From Alphaproteobacteria bacterium UBA2784 (lineage in GTDB: Bacteria; Pseudomonadota; Alphaproteobacteria; Micropepsales; Micropepsaceae), in assembly GCA_002352285.1 (NCBI GenBank), contig DEIC01000020.1, positions 1 to 50,685 of the forward strand: a stretch of DNA of 50,685 bases. Reading direction: 5' to 3'. The notes beneath the pieces were generated by a model. It was given only the letters and a program-made list of their open reading frames with translations. It was not told the origin of the DNA and ran no database searches. This document shows positions 15,654-24,437 of the stretch, in pieces; within the stretch, counting starts at the first letter, position 1; each line of letters opens with the position of its first letter. The position numbers and the translations under genes are program-made.

Positions 15654-16742
15654 GTGGCCACTCTTGTCCAGAAACTGAAACAGCTGGTGCGCGCCGGGCA
15701 ATTGTCGCCCGATGCCGCGCAGATGGAGGCGGCTGGCCAGCTTGATCGTCTGTCAGCGGCGTTGTTGCCTTTTGGCAAGGGGCGCGGCGGTGGCCTCTTC
15801 GGCTTCCTCAAGCGCCCCAAAGCACCACGCGGCATTTATTTGTGGGGTCCGGTTGGCCGCGGCAAGTCGATGCTGATGGACCTTTTCTTTGAGGGCGCAC
15901 CGATTGCGCCCAAGCAGCGTGTCCACTTCCACGCCTTCATGCTGGATGTGCATGCGCGCGTGAAAGTTCTGCGCGAACAGGAAAAGGGCGATCCGCTGCC
16001 CCAGGTCGCGCGCGACATTGCTCGCACGGCGCGGCTTTTATGCTTTGACGAGTTCCAGGTCACAGACATTGCCGATGCGATGATCCTGGGGCGCCTGTTC
16101 GAGCATCTGTTTGCGGAAAAAGTGGTGGTGGTTGCGACCTCAAACCGCGCGCCGGATGATCTCTACAAGGACGGGCTCAATCGCCAGCTATTCCTGCCCG
16201 TCATTGCCATGCTGCAGGAGCGGCTGTCGGTTCTCTCGCTCGACGGGCCGCGCGACTTCCGCATGGATCGTCTTTCGGGCGTGAAAACCTGGTGGTCGCC
16301 GCTCAATGAGGCAGCCGCCAAGGGACTTTCTGATGCCTTCCAGCGCATGTCTGGCGGCGCCAAGGGGGTGGTGGTGGCGCTGGCGGTGCAGGGGCGCACG
16401 GTGCCCTTAGAGGTCCGCAATGGTGTCGGGCGGGCCACATTTGCAGAACTTTGTGAGAAGGCGCTGGGTGCGGCGGATTATCTCGCCATCGCGCACAAGG
16501 TGCACACCCTTGTTCTTTCAGGCATTCCCGCCCTCAGCCCGGCGCGCCGCAACGAGGCCAAGCGGTTTGTCACGCTGATCGATGCGCTTTATGAAGCGCG
16601 CGTGAAACTGATCGCGTCAGCAGAATGTGCGCCGGGTGCGCTTTATCCTGCGGGCGACGGGTCGTTTGAGTTCGCGCGCACGGTGTCGCGGCTCAATGAA
16701 ATGCAGTCGGAAGCCTATCTTTCCCAAGGTCATGGTGTGTGA
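15654..16742 (+). CDS. zapE: ZapE / AFG1-family ATPase
   Basis: A 362-residue AAA-type ATPase of the ZapE/AFG1 family, linked in E. coli to Z-ring stability during division under stress. Walker A is GPVGRGKSMLMD near residue 64 and Walker B is LLCFDEFQVTDI near residue 130, followed by the conserved TSNRAPDDLYKDGLNR. The start is GTG 15654 with GGGGG immediately upstream. It overlaps an in-frame ATG of the next reading frame (TGATG at 16740-16744). zapE next to mdh is a common alphaproteobacterial arrangement. Confidence 0.9.
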   Translation: MATLVQKLKQLVRAGQLSPDAAQMEAAGQLDRLSAALLPFGKGRGGGLFGFLKRPKAPRGIYLWGPVGRGKSMLMDLFFEGAPIAPKQRVHFHAFMLDVHARVKVLREQEKGDPLPQVARDIARTARLLCFDEFQVTDIADAMILGRLFEHLFAEKVVVVATSNRAPDDLYKDGLNRQLFLPVIAMLQERLSVLSLDGPRDFRMDRLSGVKTWWSPLNEAAAKGLSDAFQRMSGGAKGVVVALAVQGRTVPLEVRNGVGRATFAELCEKALGAADYLAIAHKVHTLVLSGIPALSPARRNEAKRFVTLIDALYEARVKLIASAECAPGALYPAGDGSFEFARTVSRLNEMQSEAYLSQGHGV

Positions 16743-16876
16743 TGTCGCTCTTCAACCGCTTGAACCCGTTTGCGCGTCCCTCTAAACCCGCGCCTGAGGT
16801 GCCCAAGCCTGTTGCCCCCAAGCCCGCAGCATTGGCGGCAAAGGCCGAGGCAAAATCCGAACCGAAGAGGAATCCC

Positions 16877-17839
16877 ATGGCCCGCAAAAAAATCGCCCTG
16901 ATCGGGGCTGGCATGATTGGCGGCACACTTGCCCACATTGCAGCGCGCGAAGAGCTGGGTGACATCGTGCTTTTCGACATCGCAGAGGGCGTGCCGCAGG
17001 GCAAGGCGCTCGACATCGACGAAGCCTCGCCGATCTTTGGCCGCGACGTGACGATCACGGGCGCCAATGACTATGCCGCGATCAAGGGCGCCGATGTCTG
17101 CATCGTCACGGCGGGCGTGCCGCGCAAGCCGGGCATGAGCCGCGATGACCTTCTGGGCATCAATCTCAAGGTGATGAAGGCGGTGGGCGAGGGCATCAAG
17201 GCGCATGCGCCGAATGCGTTTGTCATCTGCGTCACCAATCCGCTGGATGCGATGGTGTGGGCATTGCGCCAATATTCGGGCCTGCCGCACAACATGGTGG
17301 TGGGCATGGCGGGCGTGCTCGACTCGGCGCGCTTCCGCTGGTTCCTGGCCGAGCGCCTGGGCGTTGCCGTCGAAGACGTGCATGCCTGGACGCTGGGCGG
17401 CCATGGCGACGACATGGTGCCGATGGTGCGTTACTCGACGGTCGGCGGCCTGCCGCTGCCCGCCCTCGTTTCGCAAGGCCTCATCAAGCAGGATGAGCTT
17501 GATGCCATCGTCAAGCGCACGCGCGGCGGCGGCGGCGAGATCGTGGCGCTGTTGAAGACCGGCTCGGCCTATTATGCGCCCGCCGAAAGCGCGATCCTGA
17601 TGGCGACCTCCTATCTGCGCGACAAGAAGCGCGTGCTCGCGTGCGCCGCCTATAACAAGGGCGTCTATGGGCTTGACGGGCTTTATGTCGGCGTGCCCTG
17701 CGTGATCGGCGCGGGCGGCGTTGAGCGCATCATGGAGTTCCCGATGGACGACGCCGAAAAGGCGATGTTCGCCAAGTCGATTGACGCCGTGAAGGGGCTG
17801 ATTGCTGCGTGCAAGACGATCGATCCTTCGCTCAGCTGA
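16877..17839 (+). CDS. mdh: Malate dehydrogenase (NAD+)
   Basis: TCA-cycle enzyme oxidising malate to oxaloacetate. From ATG 16877 it has 320 residues, the normal length of the LDH-like alphaproteobacterial Mdh, starting MARKKIALIGAGMIGG. The NAD-binding GAGMIGG, substrate arginines Arg83 and Arg89, and catalytic His176 in GGHGDDMVP are present. AGAGGA precedes the ATG at good spacing. The frame, however, stays open upstream for 45 more codons to an ATG at 16742 that overlaps the zapE stop; that part is Pro/Ala/Lys-rich and looks like coding sequence, so a longer form may also be made. The 3' end overlaps the next gene. Confidence 0.95.
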   Translation: MARKKIALIGAGMIGGTLAHIAAREELGDIVLFDIAEGVPQGKALDIDEASPIFGRDVTITGANDYAAIKGADVCIVTAGVPRKPGMSRDDLLGINLKVMKAVGEGIKAHAPNAFVICVTNPLDAMVWALRQYSGLPHNMVVGMAGVLDSARFRWFLAERLGVAVEDVHAWTLGGHGDDMVPMVRYSTVGGLPLPALVSQGLIKQDELDAIVKRTRGGGGEIVALLKTGSAYYAPAESAILMATSYLRDKKRVLACAAYNKGVYGLDGLYVGVPCVIGAGGVERIMEFPMDDAEKAMFAKSIDAVKGLIAACKTIDPSLS

Positions 17840-18432
17840 CGCGCGCTGACGCCGCGAAAGAAATTGTTGCGCGCGCACTCAAAGACCTTGAGCTGCGCGC
17901 GCAGCTTTTTCGCGAGGGCGCGCGTGAGGGTTATCCGCCGGCATTGCGCGCGCTGCATCGCGCCAATGCTGAAGACCTGATTGCGCTTGTCGGTGCGCAT
18001 GGCTGGCCGATGTCTGACATTGACGGGCCGGAGGCGGCCGAGGCCGCCTTCCTGATTGCCCAGCATGTCATCGGCGAGCCGCCCCTGATGCGGGAATTGC
18101 TGGCGCTGATCTCGGATGCCGTCGAAAGCAGCCGCGCACCCGCCTGGCAGATGGCGGTGCTGGCGGACCGCATCGCCGTATTTGAAGGGCGTGGCCAGAT
18201 TTTCGGCACGCATTTCGACTGGGATGATGCGGGCGCACTTTCACCCTCACCAATCGCGGACGCTGAACATGTCGATCAGCGGCGCGAGATGGTGGCGCTG
18301 ACGCCGCTTGCCGAAGAGATTGCCCGCCAGCGCGAGGATGCGGCGCGCGATGGCGAAAGGGCGCCAGCCGATCTTGCCGCGCACCGTGAACGACAGGCCG
18401 CCTTTGCGCGCGACGCGGGCTGGCGGAATTGA
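17809..18432 (+). CDS. DUF6624-family protein
   Basis: A 207-residue soluble protein of the DUF6624 family, function unknown. Recognisable segments are RANAEDLIALVGAHGWP near residue 52, AAFLIAQHVIGEP, AVLADRIAVFEGRGQIFGT near residue 130 and a C-terminal charged helix. The best start is GTG 17809, which overlaps the end of mdh by 31 nt; no better in-frame start with a ribosome-binding site lies downstream before conserved sequence, so the exact start is uncertain. Its stop is 11 nt from the next start, suggesting an mdh-DUF6624-acetyltransferase operon. Confidence 0.75.
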   Translation: MQDDRSFAQLTRADAAKEIVARALKDLELRAQLFREGAREGYPPALRALHRANAEDLIALVGAHGWPMSDIDGPEAAEAAFLIAQHVIGEPPLMRELLALISDAVESSRAPAWQMAVLADRIAVFEGRGQIFGTHFDWDDAGALSPSPIADAEHVDQRREMVALTPLAEEIARQREDAARDGERAPADLAAHRERQAAFARDAGWRN

Positions 18433-18443
18433 GGGAGGTCCAG

Positions 18444-18971
18444 ATGATCCCGAAACTTGAAACCGAACGCTTGCGCATGCGCGAGTTCCGCAACGAGGAT
18501 CTCGATGTCTATGCCGCCATGATGGCGGACGAGGAAACCGTGCGTTACATCGGCGGCAAGACACAGACACGCGCAGAAGCCTGGCGCGGTCTTGCCATGT
18601 TGATGGGGCACTGGGCGCTGCGCGGCTATGGCTGGTGGGCGCTGGAGGAAAAATCGACCGGCGCATTCGTGGGCCGTGTGGGCCTGTGGAATCCCGAGGG
18701 CTGGCCCGGCCTTGAATGCGGCTGGACCATCGACAAGCGCCACTGGGGCAAGGGCTATGCGCCGGAGGCGGCGCGGGTGGCGATCTCGTACGGGTTCCTG
18801 ACTTTGCCGCTGGAGACGATCATCAGCGTCATCCATGTGGAGAACCTGAAGTCGCAGGCGGTGGCTGTGAAGGTCGGCGAGAAGAAGCTGCGCCGCGAAA
18901 CAATCATGGGCTTCGACTGCGACATCTGGGGAATCAGCCGTACTGAGTGGCGGCAGGTGAATGATCTGTGA
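18444..18971 (+). CDS. GNAT acetyltransferase, RimJ/RimL-like
   Basis: A 175-residue N-acetyltransferase of the RimJ/RimL/SpeG-like group that transfers acetyl from acetyl-CoA. Motifs are LETERLRMREF at the start, GRVGLWNPEGWPGLECGWTI and the acetyl-CoA loop region KRHWGKGYAPEAARVAISYGF near residue 105. The acceptor is unknown. The start ATG 18444 has a strong GGGAGGT upstream; a TTG at 18429 overlapping the previous stop is the alternative. It probably shares a transcript with the DUF6624 gene. Confidence 0.88.
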   Translation: MIPKLETERLRMREFRNEDLDVYAAMMADEETVRYIGGKTQTRAEAWRGLAMLMGHWALRGYGWWALEEKSTGAFVGRVGLWNPEGWPGLECGWTIDKRHWGKGYAPEAARVAISYGFLTLPLETIISVIHVENLKSQAVAVKVGEKKLRRETIMGFDCDIWGISRTEWRQVNDL

Positions 18972-18974
18972 GGG

Positions 18975-19080
18975 GTGAGGTGGCGTTTTTTCCCTCGCCC
19001 CACGCTTTTTGCGGGGAGAGCGAAGCGAATTGAGTTGAGGCTTCGTCGAACCACGCATTGCGCAAATGCAATGTTCCGCG
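18975..19080. repeat. Multi-hairpin intergenic repeat, reduced copy D
   Basis: This occupies most of the 192-nt gap 18972-19163. It has a first stem CCCC-A-CGC/GCG-GGGG with a TTTTT loop (18998-19016), the shared motif GAGCGAAGCGAA (19018-19029) and a second stem CATTGC/GCAATG (19056-19073). It lacks the GGGTGGGGG core of copies A and B, so it looks degenerate. The first hairpin could also act as a transcription terminator for the acetyltransferase gene. Confidence 0.5.
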
Positions 19081-19163
19081 CCCGCGCTTAACGCTCCTGT
19101 GATTTGGCAGATGTCGTTCCATCGTGAATGCTCCCGCCTTCGATGCACCCGGGGGAGTGTTTT

Positions 19164-20495
19164 ATGATCCGCCAACTCATTGCTGCCTTTGCAGCCTCAA
19201 TCGCGTTTGCTGCTTTTGCCATCGCCGACGAACTGCCCCGGCGCGGCTCGCTGGGCGTCGTCCTTGAAACGCAGGAGGGCGAGGGCGGCGGCGTCAATGT
19301 CGTCAGCATCCAGATCGCAACGCAGACCGCACTCCAGCCCGGCGACAGGATCATTTCCGTGAATGGCGCGGCAGTGGCGCGGGCGGGTCATGTAGGCCCC
19401 GCCCTCGGGCGCGATCCGATGCCCGGTGACAGCGTGACACTCCACATCAGGCGTGGCGGCGAGGAAATGGATGTGCCTGTCACCCTTGTCGAGGCGCCGG
19501 TGCCGCAATTGAATGGCGTGCCGGTAGAACTTGGCAGCGTGCGCTCAGCCAAGGGCGATCTGTTGCGCACCTATCTCGTGCGACCGGCCAATGACAATCT
19601 TGTCCGCGATGGCAAGGCGCCTGCCGTGATGCTGGTGCAAGGCATCAATTGCGCGCCCGCAGAAACTTTTTCCAATCCCGGCCACCCTTACACGCGCGTC
19701 TATCAGGTGATGAGCGACGCCGGTTTTGCGGTCTATGCTGTCGAGAAGCCCGGCCTTGCTGACAGCCAGGGCGACGACTGCACACGCATCGGCTTTGACG
19801 AGGAGCTTTCGGGCTTTCATGCCGGTGCGCGCGCGCTTGGAGAGACCAGCGGCATCGACGCGGACCGCCTCTACATCGTGGGCATTTCGATGGGCGGTCT
19901 GCAGGCGCCGCTGATTGCACAGCAGGCAAACATCGCCGGCATCGTGACCTGGGGGACGGTCCTGATGCCATGGTATGATTATATGATCGCGAGCTTCCGC
20001 CGGCGTGCGGCGCTCGAAGGCGCTGATCCGGTTGAAAATGAAAAGCTGATGCGCGCCTGGCGTCTTGTGCTCGCTGAAGCCTTTGTGCTCGGCAAAAGCA
20101 GAGACGAGATCGCCGCCGCGCACCCGGAGGCCTATGCGCTTGTGACGGAAAGCTACGGCGATCTGGATGCGTTTGGCGGGCGTTCGCTCCAGTTCAGCAT
20201 CGAGACCGACCGTGCAAACTGCTTTGCGGCGTGGAACTCCTATCGTGGCCGCGCGCTGCTGCTTCACGGTGGTTTCGACTGGGTTGCCGAAGGCTATGAC
20301 CATGAGCTTGCCGCCATCGTCATGAACCGCAACGTGCCGGGCAGCGCTACTTTCGAAGTCGTCCCGGGACTTGATCACATCATGGTCCGGCACGAGAGCC
20401 TGGCCGACAGTTTTGCCAAGTTCGGACAGGGTCCGATTGATGATGCGGCTTATGTGCGCATGCGCGACTGGCTGGTGGCCGAAGCTTCACGCTGA
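19164..20495 (+). CDS. Exported PDZ-alpha/beta hydrolase fusion
   Basis: A 443-residue secreted enzyme. Order: signal peptide (1-21), PDZ domain (about 28-110, LQPGDRIISVNG motif), then an alpha/beta hydrolase domain with nucleophile Ser242 in GISMGG, a likely acidic residue in GGFDWV and His in PGLDHIM near the C-terminus. Conserved cysteines occur around GINCAPAETFSNPGHPY. PDZ modules are usual in proteases but less so in esterases; here it may bind peptide or cell-wall substrates. Substrate unknown. ATG 19164 has GGGGGAG seven bases upstream, which rejects the longer frame from 19128. Confidence 0.82.
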   Translation: MIRQLIAAFAASIAFAAFAIADELPRRGSLGVVLETQEGEGGGVNVVSIQIATQTALQPGDRIISVNGAAVARAGHVGPALGRDPMPGDSVTLHIRRGGEEMDVPVTLVEAPVPQLNGVPVELGSVRSAKGDLLRTYLVRPANDNLVRDGKAPAVMLVQGINCAPAETFSNPGHPYTRVYQVMSDAGFAVYAVEKPGLADSQGDDCTRIGFDEELSGFHAGARALGETSGIDADRLYIVGISMGGLQAPLIAQQANIAGIVTWGTVLMPWYDYMIASFRRRAALEGADPVENEKLMRAWRLVLAEAFVLGKSRDEIAAAHPEAYALVTESYGDLDAFGGRSLQFSIETDRANCFAAWNSYRGRALLLHGGFDWVAEGYDHELAAIVMNRNVPGSATFEVVPGLDHIMVRHESLADSFAKFGQGPIDDAAYVRMRDWLVAEASR

Positions 20496-20511
20496 CCTAC
20501 GGGAAGCCCGG

Positions 20512-20528
20512 CCGGCGTGCCGGTTTCT
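20512..20528 (+). terminator. Weak hairpin terminator after the PDZ-hydrolase gene
   Basis: CCGGC-GT-GCCGG followed by TTTCT, 16 nt after the stop codon. The stem is short and the T-run is interrupted, so function is uncertain. Confidence 0.35.
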
Positions 20529-20535
20529 GGGCCTG

Positions 20536-20564
20536 TTGCGATAGGGGGCCGCCCCCGCTAGAAC
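20536..20564 (+). promoter_or_regulatory. Candidate sucCD promoter with GC dyad in the spacer
   Basis: TTGCGA (20536-20541), a 17-nt spacer and TAGAAC (20559-20564) lie 70 nt upstream of sucC. The -10 match is weak. The spacer contains a palindrome-like GGGGGC-C-GCCCCC (20544-20556), recalling the dyads inside the sdh and sucA promoter spacers. Promoter role is inferred. Confidence 0.3.
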
Positions 20565-20634
20565 CCCGGCGCTATTGGGGTGCGGCGGGGCGATTCCCCC
20601 TGCCGCCTGTTTCCGGTCTAAGGGGCTAAGCCCG

Positions 20635-21834
20635 ATGAACATTCACGAGTATCAGGCCAAGGCGATCCTGCGCGAATTCGGCGTGCCGGTCTCCAAGGGT
20701 TTTCCGGCCATGTCGCCGACTGAAGCGGTGGAGGCGGCGCGCAAGCTGCCCGGCCCGCTCTATGTGGTGAAGTCGCAGATCCACGCTGGCGGCCGCGGCA
20801 AGGGCAAGTTCAAGGAGCTTCCCGCCACTGCCAAGGGCGGCGTGCGCCTTGCCCATTCGGTTGATGAAGTTGCCGCGCATGCGCGCGAGATGGTGGGCAA
20901 TACGCTGGTCACGGTGCAGACCGGACCTGCGGGCAAGACCGTCAACCGCCTTTACATCGAAGATGGCAGCGACATTGCGCGCGAGCTTTACCTCTCGATG
21001 CTGGTGGACCGCACGACAGGCCAGGTTGCCTTTGTGGTTTCGACCGAAGGCGGCATGGACATTGAAAAAGTTGCGCACGATACGCCGGAAAAAATCATCA
21101 CCTTCCCGGTTGATCCGGCGACGGGCGTCATGGCGCATCATGGCCGCACGGCGGCGCGCGCGCTGGGCCTGACAGGCGCCCTTGTCGGCCAATGCGTTGA
21201 TCTCGTCACCAGGCTCTATGCGGCCTTCGTGTCAAAAGACATGGCGATGCTGGAGATCAATCCGCTCATCGTCACCAAGACGGGCGAGCTGAAATGCCTT
21301 GATGCCAAAGTGTCGTTCGACTCCAACGCGCTTTATCGTCACGACGACATCATGGCGCTGCGCGATCTGACCGAGGAAGACGCGAAAGAAATCGAAGCCT
21401 CCAAGCACGATCTTTCCTATATCGCGCTTGATGGCACGATCGGCTGCATGGTCAACGGCGCGGGCCTTGCCATGGCAACCATGGACATCATCAAGCTTTA
21501 TGGCGAGGAGCCTGCCAACTTCCTCGATGTGGGTGGTGGCGCGTCGAAGGAAAAGGTGACGGCGGCTTTCAAGATCATCACCGCTGATCCCAATGTGAAG
21601 GGCATTCTGGTCAACATTTTCGGCGGCATCATGAAGTGCGATGTCATCGCCGAAGGCGTGATCGCTGCGGTGAAGGAAGTGGGCCTGAAGGTGCCGCTGG
21701 TCGTGCGCCTTGAAGGCACGAATGTGGAGCTGGGCAAGAAGATCATCCGTGAGTCCGGCCTCAACGTCATTCCCGCCGATGATCTCGATGATGCCGCCCA
21801 GAAGATTGTCAAAGCCGTGCAGGGGAAGCGCTGA
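20635..21834 (+). CDS. sucC: Succinyl-CoA synthetase beta subunit (ADP-forming)
   Basis: Nucleotide-binding ATP-grasp subunit of succinyl-CoA synthetase, 399 residues, the usual length. It starts MNIHEYQAKAILREFGVPV and has QIHAGGRGKGKFKEL, EINPLIVT, FLDVGGGASKEKV and the C-terminal NIFGGIMKCDVIAEG, all typical. ATG 20635 is the start because MNIHEYQ is the universal N-terminus; a start at 20575 would add non-conserved residues. Its stop overlaps the sucD start (TGATG). Confidence 0.97.
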   Translation: MNIHEYQAKAILREFGVPVSKGFPAMSPTEAVEAARKLPGPLYVVKSQIHAGGRGKGKFKELPATAKGGVRLAHSVDEVAAHAREMVGNTLVTVQTGPAGKTVNRLYIEDGSDIARELYLSMLVDRTTGQVAFVVSTEGGMDIEKVAHDTPEKIITFPVDPATGVMAHHGRTAARALGLTGALVGQCVDLVTRLYAAFVSKDMAMLEINPLIVTKTGELKCLDAKVSFDSNALYRHDDIMALRDLTEEDAKEIEASKHDLSYIALDGTIGCMVNGAGLAMATMDIIKLYGEEPANFLDVGGGASKEKVTAAFKIITADPNVKGILVNIFGGIMKCDVIAEGVIAAVKEVGLKVPLVVRLEGTNVELGKKIIRESGLNVIPADDLDDAAQKIVKAVQGKR

Positions 21835-22721
21835 TGTCCATCCTCATCGACAAGAACACGAAGGTCATCTGCCAGGGCTTCACGGGCAAGACGGGCACGT
21901 TCCATTCGGAAGCAGCTGTTGCCTATGGCACCAGGATGGTGGGCGGTGTTGCACCGGGCAAAGGCGGCTCAACACATCTCAACCTGCCGGTCTTTGATAC
22001 GGTGGCCGAAGCGCGCGAGAAGACGGGCGCGGACGCCTCGGTGATTTATGTCCCGCCGCCGGGCGCAGCCGATGCGATCTGCGAAGCGATTGCCGCCGAG
22101 ATTCCGCTGATTGTCACGATCACCGAGGGCATTCCGGTTGCCGACATGATCCGCGTCAAGCGCGCGCTGGTTGGCTCAAAGTCGCGCCTTATCGGTCCCA
22201 ACTGCCCCGGCGTGATGACGGCAGGCGAATGCAAGATCGGTATCATGCCCGGCAACATTTTCAAGCGCGGGTCGGTTGGTATCGTGTCGCGCTCGGGCAC
22301 GCTGACTTACGAAGCCGTGTTCCAGACGACGCAGGTGGGCCTTGGCCAGACGTCGGCCGTTGGCATTGGCGGCGATCCCGTCAAGGGCACCGAGTTCATC
22401 GACATGCTGGAGCTTTTCCTGAAAGACCCGGAAACGAAGTCGATCATCATGATTGGCGAGATCGGCGGTTCGGCCGAGGAAGATGCGGCCCAGTTCATCG
22501 CTGACGAAGCCAGGCGCGGTCGCCGCAAGCCGATGGTCGGCTTCATCGCGGGCCGCACAGCGCCGCCCGGACGCCGCATGGGTCATGCGGGCGCCATCAT
22601 CTCGGGCGGCAAGGGCGATGCAGGCTCCAAGATCGCCGCGATGGAAGCAGCCGGGATCAAGGTCTCACCCAGCCCGGCGCGGCTGGGCAAGACTCTGGCC
22701 GAACTGTTGAAGGCGGCGTGA
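21834..22721 (+). CDS. sucD: Succinyl-CoA synthetase alpha subunit
   Basis: CoA-binding and phosphohistidine-bearing subunit, 295 residues. It contains CQGFTGKTGTFHSEAA near the N-terminus, the CoA-binding GPNCPGVMT, and the active-site region RRMGHAGAIISGG with the phosphorylated His near residue 248. GGGGAAG within the end of sucC serves as ribosome-binding site. It ends 13 bp from the convergent carboxylesterase gene. In most alphaproteobacteria sucA follows directly; here two unrelated genes intervene. Confidence 0.97.
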   Translation: MSILIDKNTKVICQGFTGKTGTFHSEAAVAYGTRMVGGVAPGKGGSTHLNLPVFDTVAEAREKTGADASVIYVPPPGAADAICEAIAAEIPLIVTITEGIPVADMIRVKRALVGSKSRLIGPNCPGVMTAGECKIGIMPGNIFKRGSVGIVSRSGTLTYEAVFQTTQVGLGQTSAVGIGGDPVKGTEFIDMLELFLKDPETKSIIMIGEIGGSAEEDAAQFIADEARRGRRKPMVGFIAGRTAPPGRRMGHAGAIISGGKGDAGSKIAAMEAAGIKVSPSPARLGKTLAELLKAA

Positions 22722-22722
22722 G

Positions 22723-22755
22723 GCATTAGCGGGGTCAGGGCGAACCCCGCAATGC
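22723..22755. terminator. Strong hairpin between convergent sucD and carboxylesterase genes
   Basis: GCATT-a-GCGGGGT (22723-22735) pairs with ACCCCGC-AATGC (22744-22755), a 12-bp stem with one bulged A and an 8-nt loop. It spans the end of the esterase reading frame, so it could stop transcripts from both sides. No T-run follows, so Rho-independent function is unproven. Confidence 0.5.
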
Positions 22756-24276
22756 GCCGTAGACAGCGTCAAAGGCTGCCATCGCGGCGGGCCGATCCTG
22801 CACGCCGGTGTGGACTGCGCCGTCCAGAATCAGCAGCTCCTGTGTTTTCGCGGCGAATGCGGGCCATTGAATGGTGCGGCTGTCGTTGGGATTTCCCGTC
22901 TTGATGAAGCTTGTCCAGTAATTGGCCATTGTCTCGGCCAGCGCGTGATCGGCGTCTTGCCATTGCCAGTCTGCCTGACCCAGATGATCGAACATGTACC
23001 AAAGTTCGGCAAAATGGGCGGCTCCCCACCCGGCATAGGGTGACGCGGCGGGGAAAGGCGGCTGACGCTCGAAGCGGTAGAGATAGACGGAACTCTCACC
23101 CGTTTCGGCGTGCAGACGCGCCCAAGCCGACATGTTCCAGCCAAAGCGCAGATCTGTTTCAAAGGCGATCCGTGACTCCCTGGCTTGCGCGGTGGTTTGC
23201 ACCGGATAGGGGGCGATCAGATCTGGCGGCAACGGTCCGAAGGCGCTGGCAATGCTCTCGTGGAAATTTCCCGCGTCAATGCCAGACGGGTCTGTGAAAG
23301 CGCGGGCTTCCTCCGCATTGCTGCCGATCAGCAGGGGCACGTGTGCCTGCTTTCCTGCGGCAAAGACTTCAAAAGGTGTCGCGGCAAGAACATGGCCGTC
23401 GAGAACCGGATGCGCGATCCGGCTCGCATCAGCGGCAAGGATGGCCTCTGCAGGCAAGCGGCGCAGCTCAGCGATCGAATGCGCACCGGCCGAAGCGGCA
23501 AATGCCTCGCCATCACGTTCTGCGTTGCCAAGCAGATAATGCGGCGCAAGCTGAACTGGCTCGAAAAAGCCGCCGCTTTGTCCAATCGCACCATGAAACA
23601 GGCCGGCTGCAAGCGGTGATGCCATCAAGATGCTGACTGACATTGAACCGGCAGATTGACCGCCGATGGTGACGCGCGACGGGTCGCCGCCAAACGATGC
23701 AATGTTCCTCTTCACCCATTCAAGGGCTGCGATCTGATCCATCAATCCACAATTGCCGGATGTGCGCCCACCAGACTCGGCCGTCAATTCGGGGTGCGCC
23801 AGAAATCCGAATGCGCCCAACCGATAGGCGATGGTGACAACAATGATGCCGCGCTGCGCGAGCCGGTCGCCCCAGTAGAGCGGCATTGACGTCGCGCCGT
23901 TCGTCCAGCCGCCACCATGAATCCAGACAAAAACCGGCAGCGATGTTTCGGCAGAATCAGGTCGCCAGATGTTGAGATAGAGGCAGTCTTCGCCGGTGGA
24001 AGGCGGCGCCTCGCCCGGCATGGATACGCCGTTCTGCATGCAGGCAGGCGCGAATTCCGTTGTCTGGCGGGTTCCCTCCCAGGCCACGACAGGGGCGGGT
24101 GGTCGCCAGCGCAGATCGCCGACCGGCGGGGCTGCATAGGGGATGCCGCGATAGATGACTGTGCCGTTTTCGTGGCTCCCCTCGACGCTACCGCCTTCAA
24201 TTTCGAGTGCGGCGGCGGGGACTGACAGAAGACCGGTCAACAGGGCCGTTACGAGTGTGATCCATGCTACTTTCAT
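22735..24276 (-). CDS. Secreted type-B carboxylesterase
   Basis: A 513-residue exported carboxylesterase (alpha/beta hydrolase, cholinesterase-like). It has a signal peptide (1-23), the EDCLYLNIW signature (96-104), oxyanion HGGG (120-123) and nucleophile Ser208 in GGQSAGS; the usual GESAG has Gln instead of Glu here. SNAEEARAF provides the acidic residue and AAHFAELWYMF near the C-terminus the catalytic His. GGGAGC precedes the ATG. Substrate unknown. It interrupts the usual sucCD-sucAB order and is divergent from the LytTR regulator gene, which may control it. Confidence 0.9.
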   Translation of the reverse strand: MKVAWITLVTALLTGLLSVPAAALEIEGGSVEGSHENGTVIYRGIPYAAPPVGDLRWRPPAPVVAWEGTRQTTEFAPACMQNGVSMPGEAPPSTGEDCLYLNIWRPDSAETSLPVFVWIHGGGWTNGATSMPLYWGDRLAQRGIIVVTIAYRLGAFGFLAHPELTAESGGRTSGNCGLMDQIAALEWVKRNIASFGGDPSRVTIGGQSAGSMSVSILMASPLAAGLFHGAIGQSGGFFEPVQLAPHYLLGNAERDGEAFAASAGAHSIAELRRLPAEAILAADASRIAHPVLDGHVLAATPFEVFAAGKQAHVPLLIGSNAEEARAFTDPSGIDAGNFHESIASAFGPLPPDLIAPYPVQTTAQARESRIAFETDLRFGWNMSAWARLHAETGESSVYLYRFERQPPFPAASPYAGWGAAHFAELWYMFDHLGQADWQWQDADHALAETMANYWTSFIKTGNPNDSRTIQWPAFAAKTQELLILDGAVHTGVQDRPAAMAAFDAVYGALRGSP

Positions 24277-24437
24277 GCTTGAGCTCCCGGGTTAGTTTGC
24301 CCCTTGGAGCCAAGCACATGCGTATTTGGAGGCGAAGCATTGGCCCTGTTGGCCGCCCCAGCCCAGCGTCGGTTCGCCACTATTTAATCCCAGAGACCCC
24401 TTCTTGAGATTTTCTGCGCCCCAAACCAGGTTGTGAC

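Noticed and set aside
14292..15701. A 469-codon open frame on the minus strand opposite the LprI-like and thioredoxin-like genes
   Set aside because: No domain, Arg/His-rich composition typical of an antisense shadow, and both plus-strand genes have signal peptides and family motifs.
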